Origin: Cupriavidus lacunae
GTDB taxonomy: Bacteria; Pseudomonadota; Gammaproteobacteria; Burkholderiales; Burkholderiaceae
Reading direction: 5' to 3'
Length of the DNA stretch: 64,000 nucleotides
Assembly: GCF_003353055.1 (NCBI RefSeq)
Contig: NZ_QKWJ01000015.1
Coordinates: 1 to 64,000, forward strand
The notes beneath the pieces were generated by a model that was not told the origin of the DNA, did not search any database, and worked only from the letters and a program-made list of their open reading frames with translations. Made by a program: the position numbers and the translations under genes. Every line of letters starts with the position of its first letter. Position 1 is the stretch's first letter. Shown one piece after another: positions 19,989-27,802 of the stretch.

Positions 19989-21193
19989 GCTTCACCTCCG
20001 GTGCGGCCCGCCACGGCAGGCGCTGAAACAGGTTCTGCTGGTTGCGGTGCGGCGGGTGCGCGCCGTTCACGCAGGCGCTGCCAGAGGCCGGTCACGCCAT
20101 CGGGCAGGTACAGCGTTACCAGCACGAACATCGCTCCCAGCAGGAACAGCCAGTATTCGGCGAAGTGCGCGGTGAACAGCGTCTTGGCGCCATTGACCAG
20201 GAACGCGCCAATGATCGGCCCGATCAGGGTGCCGCGCCCGCCCACCGCGACCCATACCGCCATCTCGATCGAGTTGCCGGGCGACATCTCGCCAGGGTTG
20301 ATGATGCCCACCTGCGGCACGTACAGCGCCCCGGCGATGCCGCACAGCACGGCCGAGAAGGTCCAGACAAAGAGCTTGTAGCCCAGCGGGTTGTAGCCGG
20401 AGAACATCACGCGCATCTCGGCGTCGCGCACCGCGGTGACCACGCGGCCGAGCTTGGAGGTGACGATGTAGCGGCAGGCGATAAAGCCCGCCAGCAGCGC
20501 CAGGAAGGTCAGCACGAACAGCGCCGCGCGCGTCTGCGGCGCGGCGATGGCATAGCCCGCGATGCGCTTGAAGTCGGTGAAGCCGTTGTTGCCGCCGAAG
20601 CCAGTCTCGTTGCGGAAGAACAGCAGCATCGCCGCATACGTCATCGCCTGCGTGATGATCGACAGGTACACGCCCTTGATGCGCGAGCGGAAGGCAAAGA
20701 AGCCGAACAGCCATGCCAGCACGCCCGGCACCAGCACCACCAGCAGCAGCGCGTAGCCAAGGTGCTCGGTGCCATGCCAGAACCACGGCAGCTCCTTCCA
20801 GTCGAGAAACACCATGAAGTCCGGCAGGTCGCTCTTGTAGACCCCTTCGCGGCCGATCGCACGCATCAGGTACATGCCCATGGCGTAGCCGCCCAGTGCG
20901 AAGAACAGCCCGTGGCCCAGGCTCAGGATGCCGCAGTAGCCCCACACCAGGTCCAGCGCGATCGCCGCCAGCGCAAAGCACATGATCTTGCCGACCAGCG
21001 TCAGCGCATAGGCCGACAGGTGCAGCGGATGGCCCTCGGGCAAGACCAGCGCGCACACCGGCACGCCGATGGCGACGATCACCGTCAGCGCCACCAGCAC
21101 CAGCCACCCGCACCGCGAGAACAGCGCCTGGCGCTCGGGCACGGCAAGCCGGAACGGCGTGGCCGGAGAATTCGATTGGAATCGCTGCATCAT
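19985..21193 (-). CDS. urtC: Urea ABC transporter permease UrtC
   Basis: UrtC, 402 residues, is a LivM-like permease with about ten hydrophobic helices. Family features include LDLVWGYCGILSLGHGLFFALGGYAMGMYL (read in part), the loop with FRNETGFGGNNGFTDF, and SPGNSIEMAVWVAVGGRGTL. It pairs with UrtB to form the membrane pore. The start is one of two adjacent ATGs (21193/21190) overlapping the urtB stop. The C-terminal 30 residues are Ala/Pro-rich. Confidence 0.95.
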   Translation of the reverse strand: MMQRFQSNSPATPFRLAVPERQALFSRCGWLVLVALTVIVAIGVPVCALVLPEGHPLHLSAYALTLVGKIMCFALAAIALDLVWGYCGILSLGHGLFFALGGYAMGMYLMRAIGREGVYKSDLPDFMVFLDWKELPWFWHGTEHLGYALLLVVLVPGVLAWLFGFFAFRSRIKGVYLSIITQAMTYAAMLLFFRNETGFGGNNGFTDFKRIAGYAIAAPQTRAALFVLTFLALLAGFIACRYIVTSKLGRVVTAVRDAEMRVMFSGYNPLGYKLFVWTFSAVLCGIAGALYVPQVGIINPGEMSPGNSIEMAVWVAVGGRGTLIGPIIGAFLVNGAKTLFTAHFAEYWLFLLGAMFVLVTLYLPDGVTGLWQRLRERRAPAAPQPAEPVSAPAVAGRTGGEA

Positions 21194-22833
21194 GCCTCCG
21201 CGCTGCGCCCCTTGAGCGCGAATAGTCCCTGCGGCCGTTTCTGGATAAACAGCACGATCAGCACCAGGACAAAGATCTTGGCCAGCACCGCGCCATAGAA
21301 CGGCTCGATGAACTTGTTGATGAGGCCCAGCCCGAAGGCGCCGACGATGGTGCCCGCCAGCTGCCCCACCCCGCCCAGCACCACCACCATGAAGGAATCG
21401 ATGATGTAGGCCTGGCCCAGGTCCGGGCCGACATTGCCGATCTGCGACAGCGCGCAGCCGCCCAGCCCGGCAATGCCGGCGCCAAAGGCAAAGGCGTAGC
21501 TGTCGACCTTCCAGGTGCGCACGCCGACGCAGGCCGCCATGGTGCGGTTCTGCGTGGTGGCGCGCACGAACAGCCCCAGCCGCGTGCGGTTCAGCACGGC
21601 CCATGCCACCGCCACCACCGCTAGCGCGAACAGGATGATGACGATGCGGTTATACGGGATCACCAGGCCCGGCATCCATTCGATGCCGCCGCTCATCCAC
21701 GCCGGGTTGGCCACTTCGACGTTCTGCGCGCCGAACAGCGTGCGCACCGCCTGCATCAGCAGCAGGCTCACGCCGAAAGTGGCCAGCAGCGTTTCCAGCG
21801 GGCGGCCGTACAGGTGGCGCAGCACCAGCCGCTCCAGCACGAAGCCGACCACGGCTGCCGCCAGGAACGAGGCCGGCAGTGCCGCCGGCAGGTACCAGTC
21901 GAACGCCCCCGGCGCGTAGGCACGGAACAGCGACTGCACCACATAGGTGGCATAGGCGCCGATCATCAGGAATTCACCGTGCGCCATATTGATGACGCCG
22001 ATCAACCCATAGGTGATGGCCAGCCCGAGCGCGGCCAGCAGCAGCACGCTGCCCAGGCTCAGGCCCGCGAACAGGTTGCCGATCAGCTCGGCGCGGCGCT
22101 GGTCGCCGCGCAACGTGTCCAGCGCCTGCTGCGCGGCCAGGCGCACGGCGGCGTCGGGCTCGCGATAGTTGCCAGCGCTGTCGCGCTCCATCAGCGGCGC
22201 CAGCTTCTGGCGGCTCTGCGGGTTGCTGTCGCTGCCGAGGATACGGATGGCTTCAAGCCGCGCATCGCGCGCTGCGGGGTCAGCCGGCCCGGCCAGCACC
22301 AGGTTAGCCCAGATCACGTCCAGGCTGGTGCGCAGGCCGGCATCGGCCTCGTTCTTGCGCGCGGCTTCGACCGCCGCGCGCGAGGCGCTCTCGGGCTGGT
22401 TGCGCAGCGTGGCGATGGCCTGCGCGCGCACCGCGATATCGGGCGACTGCAGCAGCATGCTGCTGGCGGCGCTGTCGACCAGCGCGCGCAGGCTGTTGTT
22501 CAGGGTCAGGGATTCGAGCTCGTCGGCCTTCACCGCGACGGGCTTGCCGGTGATGGCATCGACGGTCTTGCCGCCATCCTGGCGCACCATGCCGACCGAT
22601 GGCGCGTATTGCAGCGCGTCGTCCTGCAGGGCCTTCAGGATCGGGCCGGCCTGTTCGGGCGGGGCCTTGGCCAACGTGGTCAGGGCCGCGGTCTTGGCGT
22701 CGAAGTCGTCTTCGGCCAGCGGCTTCAGGTCGGCCTGCGTCAGCGCCGCGGCCCAGGGCGCCGCGGCCAGCAGCAGCGCTGCCAGCATGGCACGCAGCCA
22801 TGACATGGCGGTGATCGGAAAAGGATGACGCAT
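21190..22833 (-). CDS. urtB: Urea ABC transporter permease UrtB
   Basis: This 547-residue LivH-like permease has the long N-terminal extracytoplasmic extension characteristic of UrtB. A signal-like helix (about residues 12-30) and roughly 210 soluble residues are followed by the permease core starting at GLSLGSVLLLAALGLAITYG and NMAHGEFLMIGAY. The extension distinguishes it from amino-acid LivH. It is separated from urtA by 128 bases containing a strong hairpin and overlaps urtC by four bases. Confidence 0.94.
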   Translation of the reverse strand: MRHPFPITAMSWLRAMLAALLLAAAPWAAALTQADLKPLAEDDFDAKTAALTTLAKAPPEQAGPILKALQDDALQYAPSVGMVRQDGGKTVDAITGKPVAVKADELESLTLNNSLRALVDSAASSMLLQSPDIAVRAQAIATLRNQPESASRAAVEAARKNEADAGLRTSLDVIWANLVLAGPADPAARDARLEAIRILGSDSNPQSRQKLAPLMERDSAGNYREPDAAVRLAAQQALDTLRGDQRRAELIGNLFAGLSLGSVLLLAALGLAITYGLIGVINMAHGEFLMIGAYATYVVQSLFRAYAPGAFDWYLPAALPASFLAAAVVGFVLERLVLRHLYGRPLETLLATFGVSLLLMQAVRTLFGAQNVEVANPAWMSGGIEWMPGLVIPYNRIVIILFALAVVAVAWAVLNRTRLGLFVRATTQNRTMAACVGVRTWKVDSYAFAFGAGIAGLGGCALSQIGNVGPDLGQAYIIDSFMVVVLGGVGQLAGTIVGAFGLGLINKFIEPFYGAVLAKIFVLVLIVLFIQKRPQGLFALKGRSAEA

Positions 22834-22902
22834 AGAGGCTGGCGACAGTAGTGGCGCTTAGGTGCGCCTTGTTCTTGTTAGCTGCAGGATGGGAGTCGAC
22901 GC

Positions 22903-22934
22903 GCTCCCTCCCCCGGCATGCGGGGGCAGGGAGC
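22903..22934 (-). promoter_or_regulatory. Hairpin between urtA and urtB
   Basis: A stem GCTCCCT-CCCCC pairs with GGGGG-C-AGGGAGC around the loop GGCATGC, twelve pairs with one bulged base. It has no T-run, so it is more likely an mRNA stabiliser or partial block that keeps urtA (binding protein) above the permease genes. Confidence 0.55.
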
Positions 22935-22961
22935 CGTCGCCGGCGAGCGGACTGTGTCGGC

Positions 22962-24218
22962 TTACATCACCTTGTCCGGCTTGCCCTCGTTACCCGCGAT
23001 GAACGGGCTCCACGGTTGCGCGCGCACGGCCTTCGGCGTCTTCCACACCACCGAGAACTGGCCGTCGCCCTTCACTTCGCCGATCATCACGGGCTTGTAC
23101 AGGTGGTGGTTCTCGCCCATGGTCAGCGTGAAGCCGTCCGGTGCCTTGAAGGTCTGGCCGTACATGGCGGCGCGCACCTTGTCGGTGTCCGTCGTGCCGG
23201 CCTTCTTCACGGCCTGCGCCCACATATGGATGCCCACGTAGGTGGCTTCCATCGGGTCATTGGTCACGCGCTTGTCGCCGCCGGGCAGGTTGTTGGCCTT
23301 GACCCATGCCGCCCACTGCTTCTTGAAGGCTTCGTTCTCGGGGTTCTTGACCGACATGAAGTAGTTCCATGCGGCCAGGTGGCCCACCAGCGGCTTGGTG
23401 TCGATGCCGCGCAGCTCCTCCTCACCCACCGAGAATGCCACCACCGGCACGTCCTTGGCCTTCAGCCCGGCGTTGCCCAGTTCCTTGTAGAACGGCACGT
23501 TGGAGTCGCCGTTGATGGTGGAGATCACCGCGGTCTTGCCGCCCTGCGAGAACTTTTTGATATTGGCGACGATGGTCTGGTAGTCGCTGTGGCCGAACGG
23601 CGTGTAGACCTCTTCGATGTCCTTGTCGGCCACGCCCTTGCTCTTCAGGAAGGCGCGCAGGATCTTGTTGGTGGTGCGCGGATAGACATAGTCCGTGCCC
23701 AGCAGGAAGAAGCGCTTGGCGCCGCCGCCTTCCTTGCTCATCAGGTATTCCACCGCCGGGATCGCCTGCTGGTTGGGCGCCGCACCGGTATAGAAGACGT
23801 TCTTCGACATCTCCTCGCCCTCGTACTGCACCGGATAGAACAGCAGCGAATTCAGTTCCTCATAGACCGGCAGCACCGACTTGCGCGACACCGAGGTCCA
23901 GCAGCCGAAGGTCACCGCGACCTTGTCCTTGCTGACCAGCTGGCGCGCCTTCTCGGCAAACAGCGGCCAGTTCGACGCGGGGTCCACCACCACCGGCTCC
24001 AGCTTGCGCCCCAGCACGCCGCCGCTCTTGTTGATCTCGTCGATGGTCATCAGGGCCACGTCTTTCAGCGACGTCTCCGAAATGGCCATGGTGCCCGACA
24101 GCGAATGCAGGATGCCGACCTTGATCGGCTCCTTGGACTGCGCCAGCGCCAGCGGGCTGGTACCGATCATCGCCGCGGCGGCTATCGCCGACAGCTTCAG
24201 CATGTCACGTCGTTGCAT
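22962..24218 (-). CDS. urtA: Urea ABC transporter substrate-binding protein UrtA
   Basis: A 418-residue periplasmic binding protein with a signal peptide ending near LALAQS; the RRDMLKL start looks like a twin-arginine signal. The mature part begins EPIKVGILHSLSGTMAISE and contains NWPLFAEKARQLVSKDKV and LLGTDYVYPRTTNKILR, wording specific to UrtA/FmdD-type proteins rather than LivK. It captures urea or short amides for UrtBCDE. Expression is probably nitrogen-controlled: a sigma-54 promoter is at 24275-24290 and two NtrC-type sites lie further upstream. Confidence 0.96.
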   Translation of the reverse strand: MQRRDMLKLSAIAAAAMIGTSPLALAQSKEPIKVGILHSLSGTMAISETSLKDVALMTIDEINKSGGVLGRKLEPVVVDPASNWPLFAEKARQLVSKDKVAVTFGCWTSVSRKSVLPVYEELNSLLFYPVQYEGEEMSKNVFYTGAAPNQQAIPAVEYLMSKEGGGAKRFFLLGTDYVYPRTTNKILRAFLKSKGVADKDIEEVYTPFGHSDYQTIVANIKKFSQGGKTAVISTINGDSNVPFYKELGNAGLKAKDVPVVAFSVGEEELRGIDTKPLVGHLAAWNYFMSVKNPENEAFKKQWAAWVKANNLPGGDKRVTNDPMEATYVGIHMWAQAVKKAGTTDTDKVRAAMYGQTFKAPDGFTLTMGENHHLYKPVMIGEVKGDGQFSVVWKTPKAVRAQPWSPFIAGNEGKPDKVM

Positions 24219-24274
24219 TTTGCAGCTCCCGTTTGTCGTGTTGGTTAGGGACTACGCTCCCCGGAGGATGCTTC

Positions 24275-24290
24275 TGCAACTAGCGTGCCA
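24275..24290 (-). promoter_or_regulatory. Sigma-54 (RpoN) promoter of urtA
   Basis: Read on the minus strand this is TGGCACGCTAGTTGCA, with GG and GC separated by exactly 10 bases, matching the -24/-12 consensus TGGCAC-N5-TTGCA completely. Transcription should start near 24264, about 46 bases before the urtA ATG. Confidence 0.85.
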
Positions 24291-24360
24291 TGGCGCGCTG
24301 CCGGCCCGCGCACGGCCACAAGCGGCATGGCTGGGCAAACCCGGCCCACGGACAGTGTGC

Positions 24361-24401
24361 GCACCAAGGCCGTGCACGAAGGATTCGCACTGCAACTGTG
24401 C
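24361..24401. promoter_or_regulatory. Two NtrC-type enhancer sites upstream of urtA
   Basis: GCACCAAGGCCGTGC (24361-24375) and GCACTGCAACTGTGC (24387-24401) both fit GCAC-N7-GTGC, the core of the enteric NtrC consensus. They are 26 bases apart centre to centre and about 100-130 bases upstream of the sigma-54 start point, the usual enhancer spacing. They imply induction of urea uptake under nitrogen limitation. Confidence 0.7.
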
Positions 24402-24506
24402 GCGCAGGGAAATGGGGTCGATCGCGGTGCATCGCGCCCGGGATCGGGACACTGCCTGCTCCATCGTGGCGCCGTGCCCCGCGGAGACGGCGGACGCCTC
24501 AGGAAA

Positions 24507-24578
24507 TTAAGTAGTCGCTTAACCCAGAGTTCGAATGCATGTAAATCAGTACATTCAACGATTAAGGTGCTTGCCTTA
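24507..24578. promoter_or_regulatory. Three short inverted repeats upstream of the second ggt
   Basis: TTAAG-N6-CTTAA (24507-24522), ATGTA-N6-TACAT (24539-24554) and TAAGG-N6-CCTTA (24563-24578) lie in the AT-rich part of the urtA/ggt gap, 86-157 bases before the ggt ATG. All have 5-base arms and 6-base spacers. They may be operator sites; the arm sequences differ, so a single regulator is not assured. The rest of 24219-24663 holds the urtA promoter elements and nothing else I can identify. Confidence 0.35.
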
Positions 24579-24663
24579 GAGGATTACGGTGCACATTGGC
24601 CGACGTCCATCCCTGCACGACGCGGCCGCGCATTTCCCGGGCCCACTAGAAAAAGGAAAAACC

Positions 24664-26712
24664 ATGCCGTACGCTGCCGATCCCAACGCTTCACCCACCG
24701 ATCCGCGACCGCCACGCCAGCCCCTGCCGCATTCGACGCATCGCCTGGCCACGCTGGCGCTGGCGGTGCTCACCCTGACGCTGGGCGCCTGCGGCGGCGG
24801 CGGCGACGATCCACCGGCCCAGCCGCTGTCCACGACGACCGCTGGCTGCGAACTGGACGGCACCACTGGTGGCGAAGCCGTGGTGCTGCCGGGCGACCCC
24901 AACGCGCCGGAGCAGGCCACCGGCTATGCGCCAAAGTCCACGGTCTATAGCAAGACCTATATGGCGGTGACCAACAACCCGATGTCCACCAAGGCAGCGT
25001 GCGACGTGCTGAAGGCCGGCGGCACCGCCGTGGATGCCGCGGTGGCCGCGCAGATGGTGCTGAACCTGGTGGAACCGCAGTCGTCCGGCATCGGCGGCGG
25101 CACCTTCATCATGTATTACGACGCCGCGACCAAACAGGTCACGGCCTACGACGGCCGCGAGATGGCCCCCGCAGGCGCCGACGAGAACTACCTGCGCTGG
25201 AAGTCCGCGACCGACCAGACCACGCCCACCCCCACTGCCATACGCAGCGGCCGCTCGATCGGCACGCCCGGCACGCTGCGCGTGCTGGAACTGGCCCACG
25301 GCGAGCACGGCAAGACCGCGTGGAAGGACCTGTTCATGCCCGCGATCAAGCTGGCCACCGATGGCTTCGCGATTCCGCCGCGCATGGCCGCCGCGATCAC
25401 CGGCACCGCGACCGTTGCCAACATCAAGCGCGACCCCGAGATGGCCGCCTACTTCCTGAATGCCGACGGCACGCCGCGTGCGGTCAACACCATCATCAGG
25501 AATCCCGCGCTGGCCAATGTGTTCACCGCGGTTGCCGTCGGCGGCGCGGACGCGTTCTACAAGAACGGCCCGATCGCGCAGGCCATCGTCGACAAGATCC
25601 AGACCACCTATGACGGCAACACCACGGCCGGCGTGACCACGCTGAGCGACCTGGCCAACTACCAGGCCAAGTCGCGCAAGCCGGTCTGCACCACCTATCG
25701 CCAGTACGAGGTGTGCGGCATGCCGCCGCCGTCGTCGGGCGGCATCGCGGTGGCGCAAATCCTGGGCATTGTCGAGAACTACGAGATGTCGCGCTATGCG
25801 CCCACGCTGGTGGACAAGAACGGCGGCCGGCCCAGCGTGCTCGGCGCGCACCTGCTTGGCGAAGCCGGCCACCTGGCCTATGCCGACCGCAACAAGTACG
25901 TGGCCGACACCGACTTCATCGGCCTGCCGGGCGGCAGTTGGGAAAGCATGGTGAACAAGCCCTACCTGCGCCAGCGCGCCGACCTGATCAGCACGGTCGG
26001 CTCGATGACCACGCCGGTGGCAGCGGGCAACCTTGGCAACGTGCCGCTGGCGCCATCCTCCGTGGACGAGCACGGCACCACCCACCTGTCGCTGCATGAC
26101 AAGTACGGCAACGTGGTGTCGATGACCACCACCATCGAGGCCGGCCTGGGCTCGTACCACATGACTAACGGCTTCCTGCTCAACAACCAGCTGACCGACT
26201 TCAATGCCGATCCCGCGCCCGGCGGCGTGCTGGTGGCCAACCGCCTGCAGCCGGGCAAGCGCCCGCGCAGCTCGATGGCGCCGACGCTGGTGTTCAAGCG
26301 CAATGCCGACGGCACGCGCGGGGACTTCTACATGACCACCGGTTCGCCGGGCGGCGCCACCATCATCCAGTACGTGGCCAAGACCCTGGTGGCATCGCTG
26401 GACTGGGGCATGGACGCGCAGCAGGCGGTGTCGATGATCGACTTCGGCGGCTCCAACGGCGCCGGCTCGGCCATGATCGTCGGCGGCGAGCATCCCAATG
26501 TCGATACCAGCACGCCGGCCGGCGGCCAGCCGGGCGACAACGACCCGCTGGTCAAGGGCCTGCGCAACCTGGGGCACACCGTGAACATCGCGGCGCAGTC
26601 CAGCGGCCTGAGCGCGATCATCCGCACCACCATCGGCAGCTCGACCACGCTGGTCGGCGGCGCAGATCCGCGCCGCGAAGGGGTGGTGCTGGGGGATACG
26701 TTCAAGCCGTGA
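24664..26712 (+). CDS. ggt: Gamma-glutamyltransferase, second paralogue, lipoprotein
   Basis: A 682-residue GGT with the same architecture as the copy at 268-2130 but clearly diverged. The likely lipoprotein Cys is Cys43 (LTLGAC), after an unusually long polar N-terminus. GGT motifs include QSSGIGGGTF, CGMPPPSSGGIAVAQ and KRPRSSMAPT, and the catalytic Thr is about residue 472 in GTTHLSLHD. This copy keeps the canonical TTH-S sequence. AAGG precedes the ATG; a GTG 75 bases upstream is in frame but looks like leader. It is a single-gene unit closed by a strong terminator. Confidence 0.93.
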   Translation: MPYAADPNASPTDPRPPRQPLPHSTHRLATLALAVLTLTLGACGGGGDDPPAQPLSTTTAGCELDGTTGGEAVVLPGDPNAPEQATGYAPKSTVYSKTYMAVTNNPMSTKAACDVLKAGGTAVDAAVAAQMVLNLVEPQSSGIGGGTFIMYYDAATKQVTAYDGREMAPAGADENYLRWKSATDQTTPTPTAIRSGRSIGTPGTLRVLELAHGEHGKTAWKDLFMPAIKLATDGFAIPPRMAAAITGTATVANIKRDPEMAAYFLNADGTPRAVNTIIRNPALANVFTAVAVGGADAFYKNGPIAQAIVDKIQTTYDGNTTAGVTTLSDLANYQAKSRKPVCTTYRQYEVCGMPPPSSGGIAVAQILGIVENYEMSRYAPTLVDKNGGRPSVLGAHLLGEAGHLAYADRNKYVADTDFIGLPGGSWESMVNKPYLRQRADLISTVGSMTTPVAAGNLGNVPLAPSSVDEHGTTHLSLHDKYGNVVSMTTTIEAGLGSYHMTNGFLLNNQLTDFNADPAPGGVLVANRLQPGKRPRSSMAPTLVFKRNADGTRGDFYMTTGSPGGATIIQYVAKTLVASLDWGMDAQQAVSMIDFGGSNGAGSAMIVGGEHPNVDTSTPAGGQPGDNDPLVKGLRNLGHTVNIAAQSSGLSAIIRTTIGSSTTLVGGADPRREGVVLGDTFKP

Positions 26713-26734
26713 TCCGGCCAGTTGGCGCACCAAT

Positions 26735-26766
26735 GAAAAAGGGGCCCCGCGAGGGGCCCCTTTTTT
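26735..26766. terminator. Bidirectional terminator between ggt and cyoD
   Basis: A perfect stem AAAAAGGGGCCCC/GGGGCCCCTTTTT with a 3-4 base loop has A-runs on one side and T-runs on the other. It can end both the ggt transcript (plus) and the cyo operon (minus). Confidence 0.93.
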
Positions 26767-26784
26767 ATGCCAGGACGCCAGTCC

Positions 26785-27153
26785 TTACATCACCATCATG
26801 TTGGCGTTCAGGTTGTGCATGATCCACAGCGAACCCGCCACCACGATCACCAGGATCAGCGCCGTGAACAGCAGCGCGATCACGTTGCTGCGCTGCCCGG
26901 ACGACGAGTCCAGGTGCAGGAAGTACTTCAGGTGGACCAGCATCTGGGCCACGGCCATGCCGAGGATGATCCAGAGCATGGTGCCCTTGTCCATGGTGCC
27001 GTCCATCACGATCTTGAACGGGATCACCGTCAGGATCACGGCCAGGATGAAGCCGATCGCGTACGACTTGAAGCTGGCGTGGCCGCCTGCGTGGCTGTCA
27101 TGCGCGTGCGAATCGTGGGCGCCGTGCGCCGCCGGTGCGTTGTGTTGTGCCAT
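26785..27153 (-). CDS. cyoD: Cytochrome bo3 quinol oxidase subunit IV
   Basis: This 122-residue protein has a His/Ala-rich N-terminus and three transmembrane helices (YAIGFILAVILTVIPF, WIILGMAVAQMLVHL, IALLFTALILVIVVAGSLW). It is the small subunit that assists CuB binding and assembly in E. coli. The start codon shares one base with the cyoC stop (TGATG). It ends the operon; no cyoE (heme O synthase) follows. Confidence 0.93.
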   Translation of the reverse strand: MAQHNAPAAHGAHDSHAHDSHAGGHASFKSYAIGFILAVILTVIPFKIVMDGTMDKGTMLWIILGMAVAQMLVHLKYFLHLDSSSGQRSNVIALLFTALILVIVVAGSLWIMHNLNANMMVM

Positions 27154-27797
27154 CACAGATGTCCCATCAGGTAGACCACGGTAAACACGCCGATCCAGAC
27201 CACGTCCAGAAAGTGCCAGAACAGCGACAGGCAGGTCAGGCGCTTGGTCAGGGTCGGGGTGATGCCCTTCTTCGACAGTTGCCACATCAGCACGATCATC
27301 CACAGCATGCCGCTGGCAACGTGCAGGCCGTGAGTGCCGACCAGGGTGAAGAACGACGACAGGAACGCGCTGCGGCCCGGGCCGGCGCCTTCGGCGATCA
27401 GGTGATGGAACTCGTTGATTTCCATCGCCATGAAGCCCAGGCCCAGCAGGAACGTGATGCCGAGCCACACCATCACGCGGCTCAGGCTGCGGTTCTGCAG
27501 CGAGATCATCGCCATGCCGTACGTGATCGAGGAGAACAGCAGGATGAAGGTCTCCACCAGCACGTAGTTGAGCTCGAACAGCTCCTTCGCCGACGGGCCG
27601 CCTGCCAGTTCGCCGCGCAGCACGGCGAAGGCCGCGAACAGTCCGGCGAAGATGATGCAGTCGCTCATCAGGTAGATCCAGAAGCCATACACCGTATTGG
27701 CACTGGTATCGTGGTGCGCGTGGTCATGGCCGTGCGCGTCGGCATGAGCCGAGGCGCCTGCCTGCGCGGGGATGCGGTCTAGGACTTGAGTCGACAT
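27153..27797 (-). CDS. cyoC: Cytochrome bo3 quinol oxidase subunit III
   Basis: Subunit III (214 residues) of the heme-copper oxidase family, with five transmembrane helices: [58 protein letters not shown] and two more near the C-terminus. The glutamates in LVETF and MEINEF are typical. Its N-terminus is His/Asp-rich. Overlap with cyoD implies coupled translation. Confidence 0.94.
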   Translation of the reverse strand: MSTQVLDRIPAQAGASAHADAHGHDHAHHDTSANTVYGFWIYLMSDCIIFAGLFAAFAVLRGELAGGPSAKELFELNYVLVETFILLFSSITYGMAMISLQNRSLSRVMVWLGITFLLGLGFMAMEINEFHHLIAEGAGPGRSAFLSSFFTLVGTHGLHVASGMLWMIVLMWQLSKKGITPTLTKRLTCLSLFWHFLDVVWIGVFTVVYLMGHL

Positions 27798-27802
27798 GGT
27801 TC

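Noticed and set aside
24589..24663. N-terminal extension of the second ggt from GTG at 24589
   Set aside because: The extra 25 residues do not resemble a signal peptide, while AAGG precedes the ATG at 24664.
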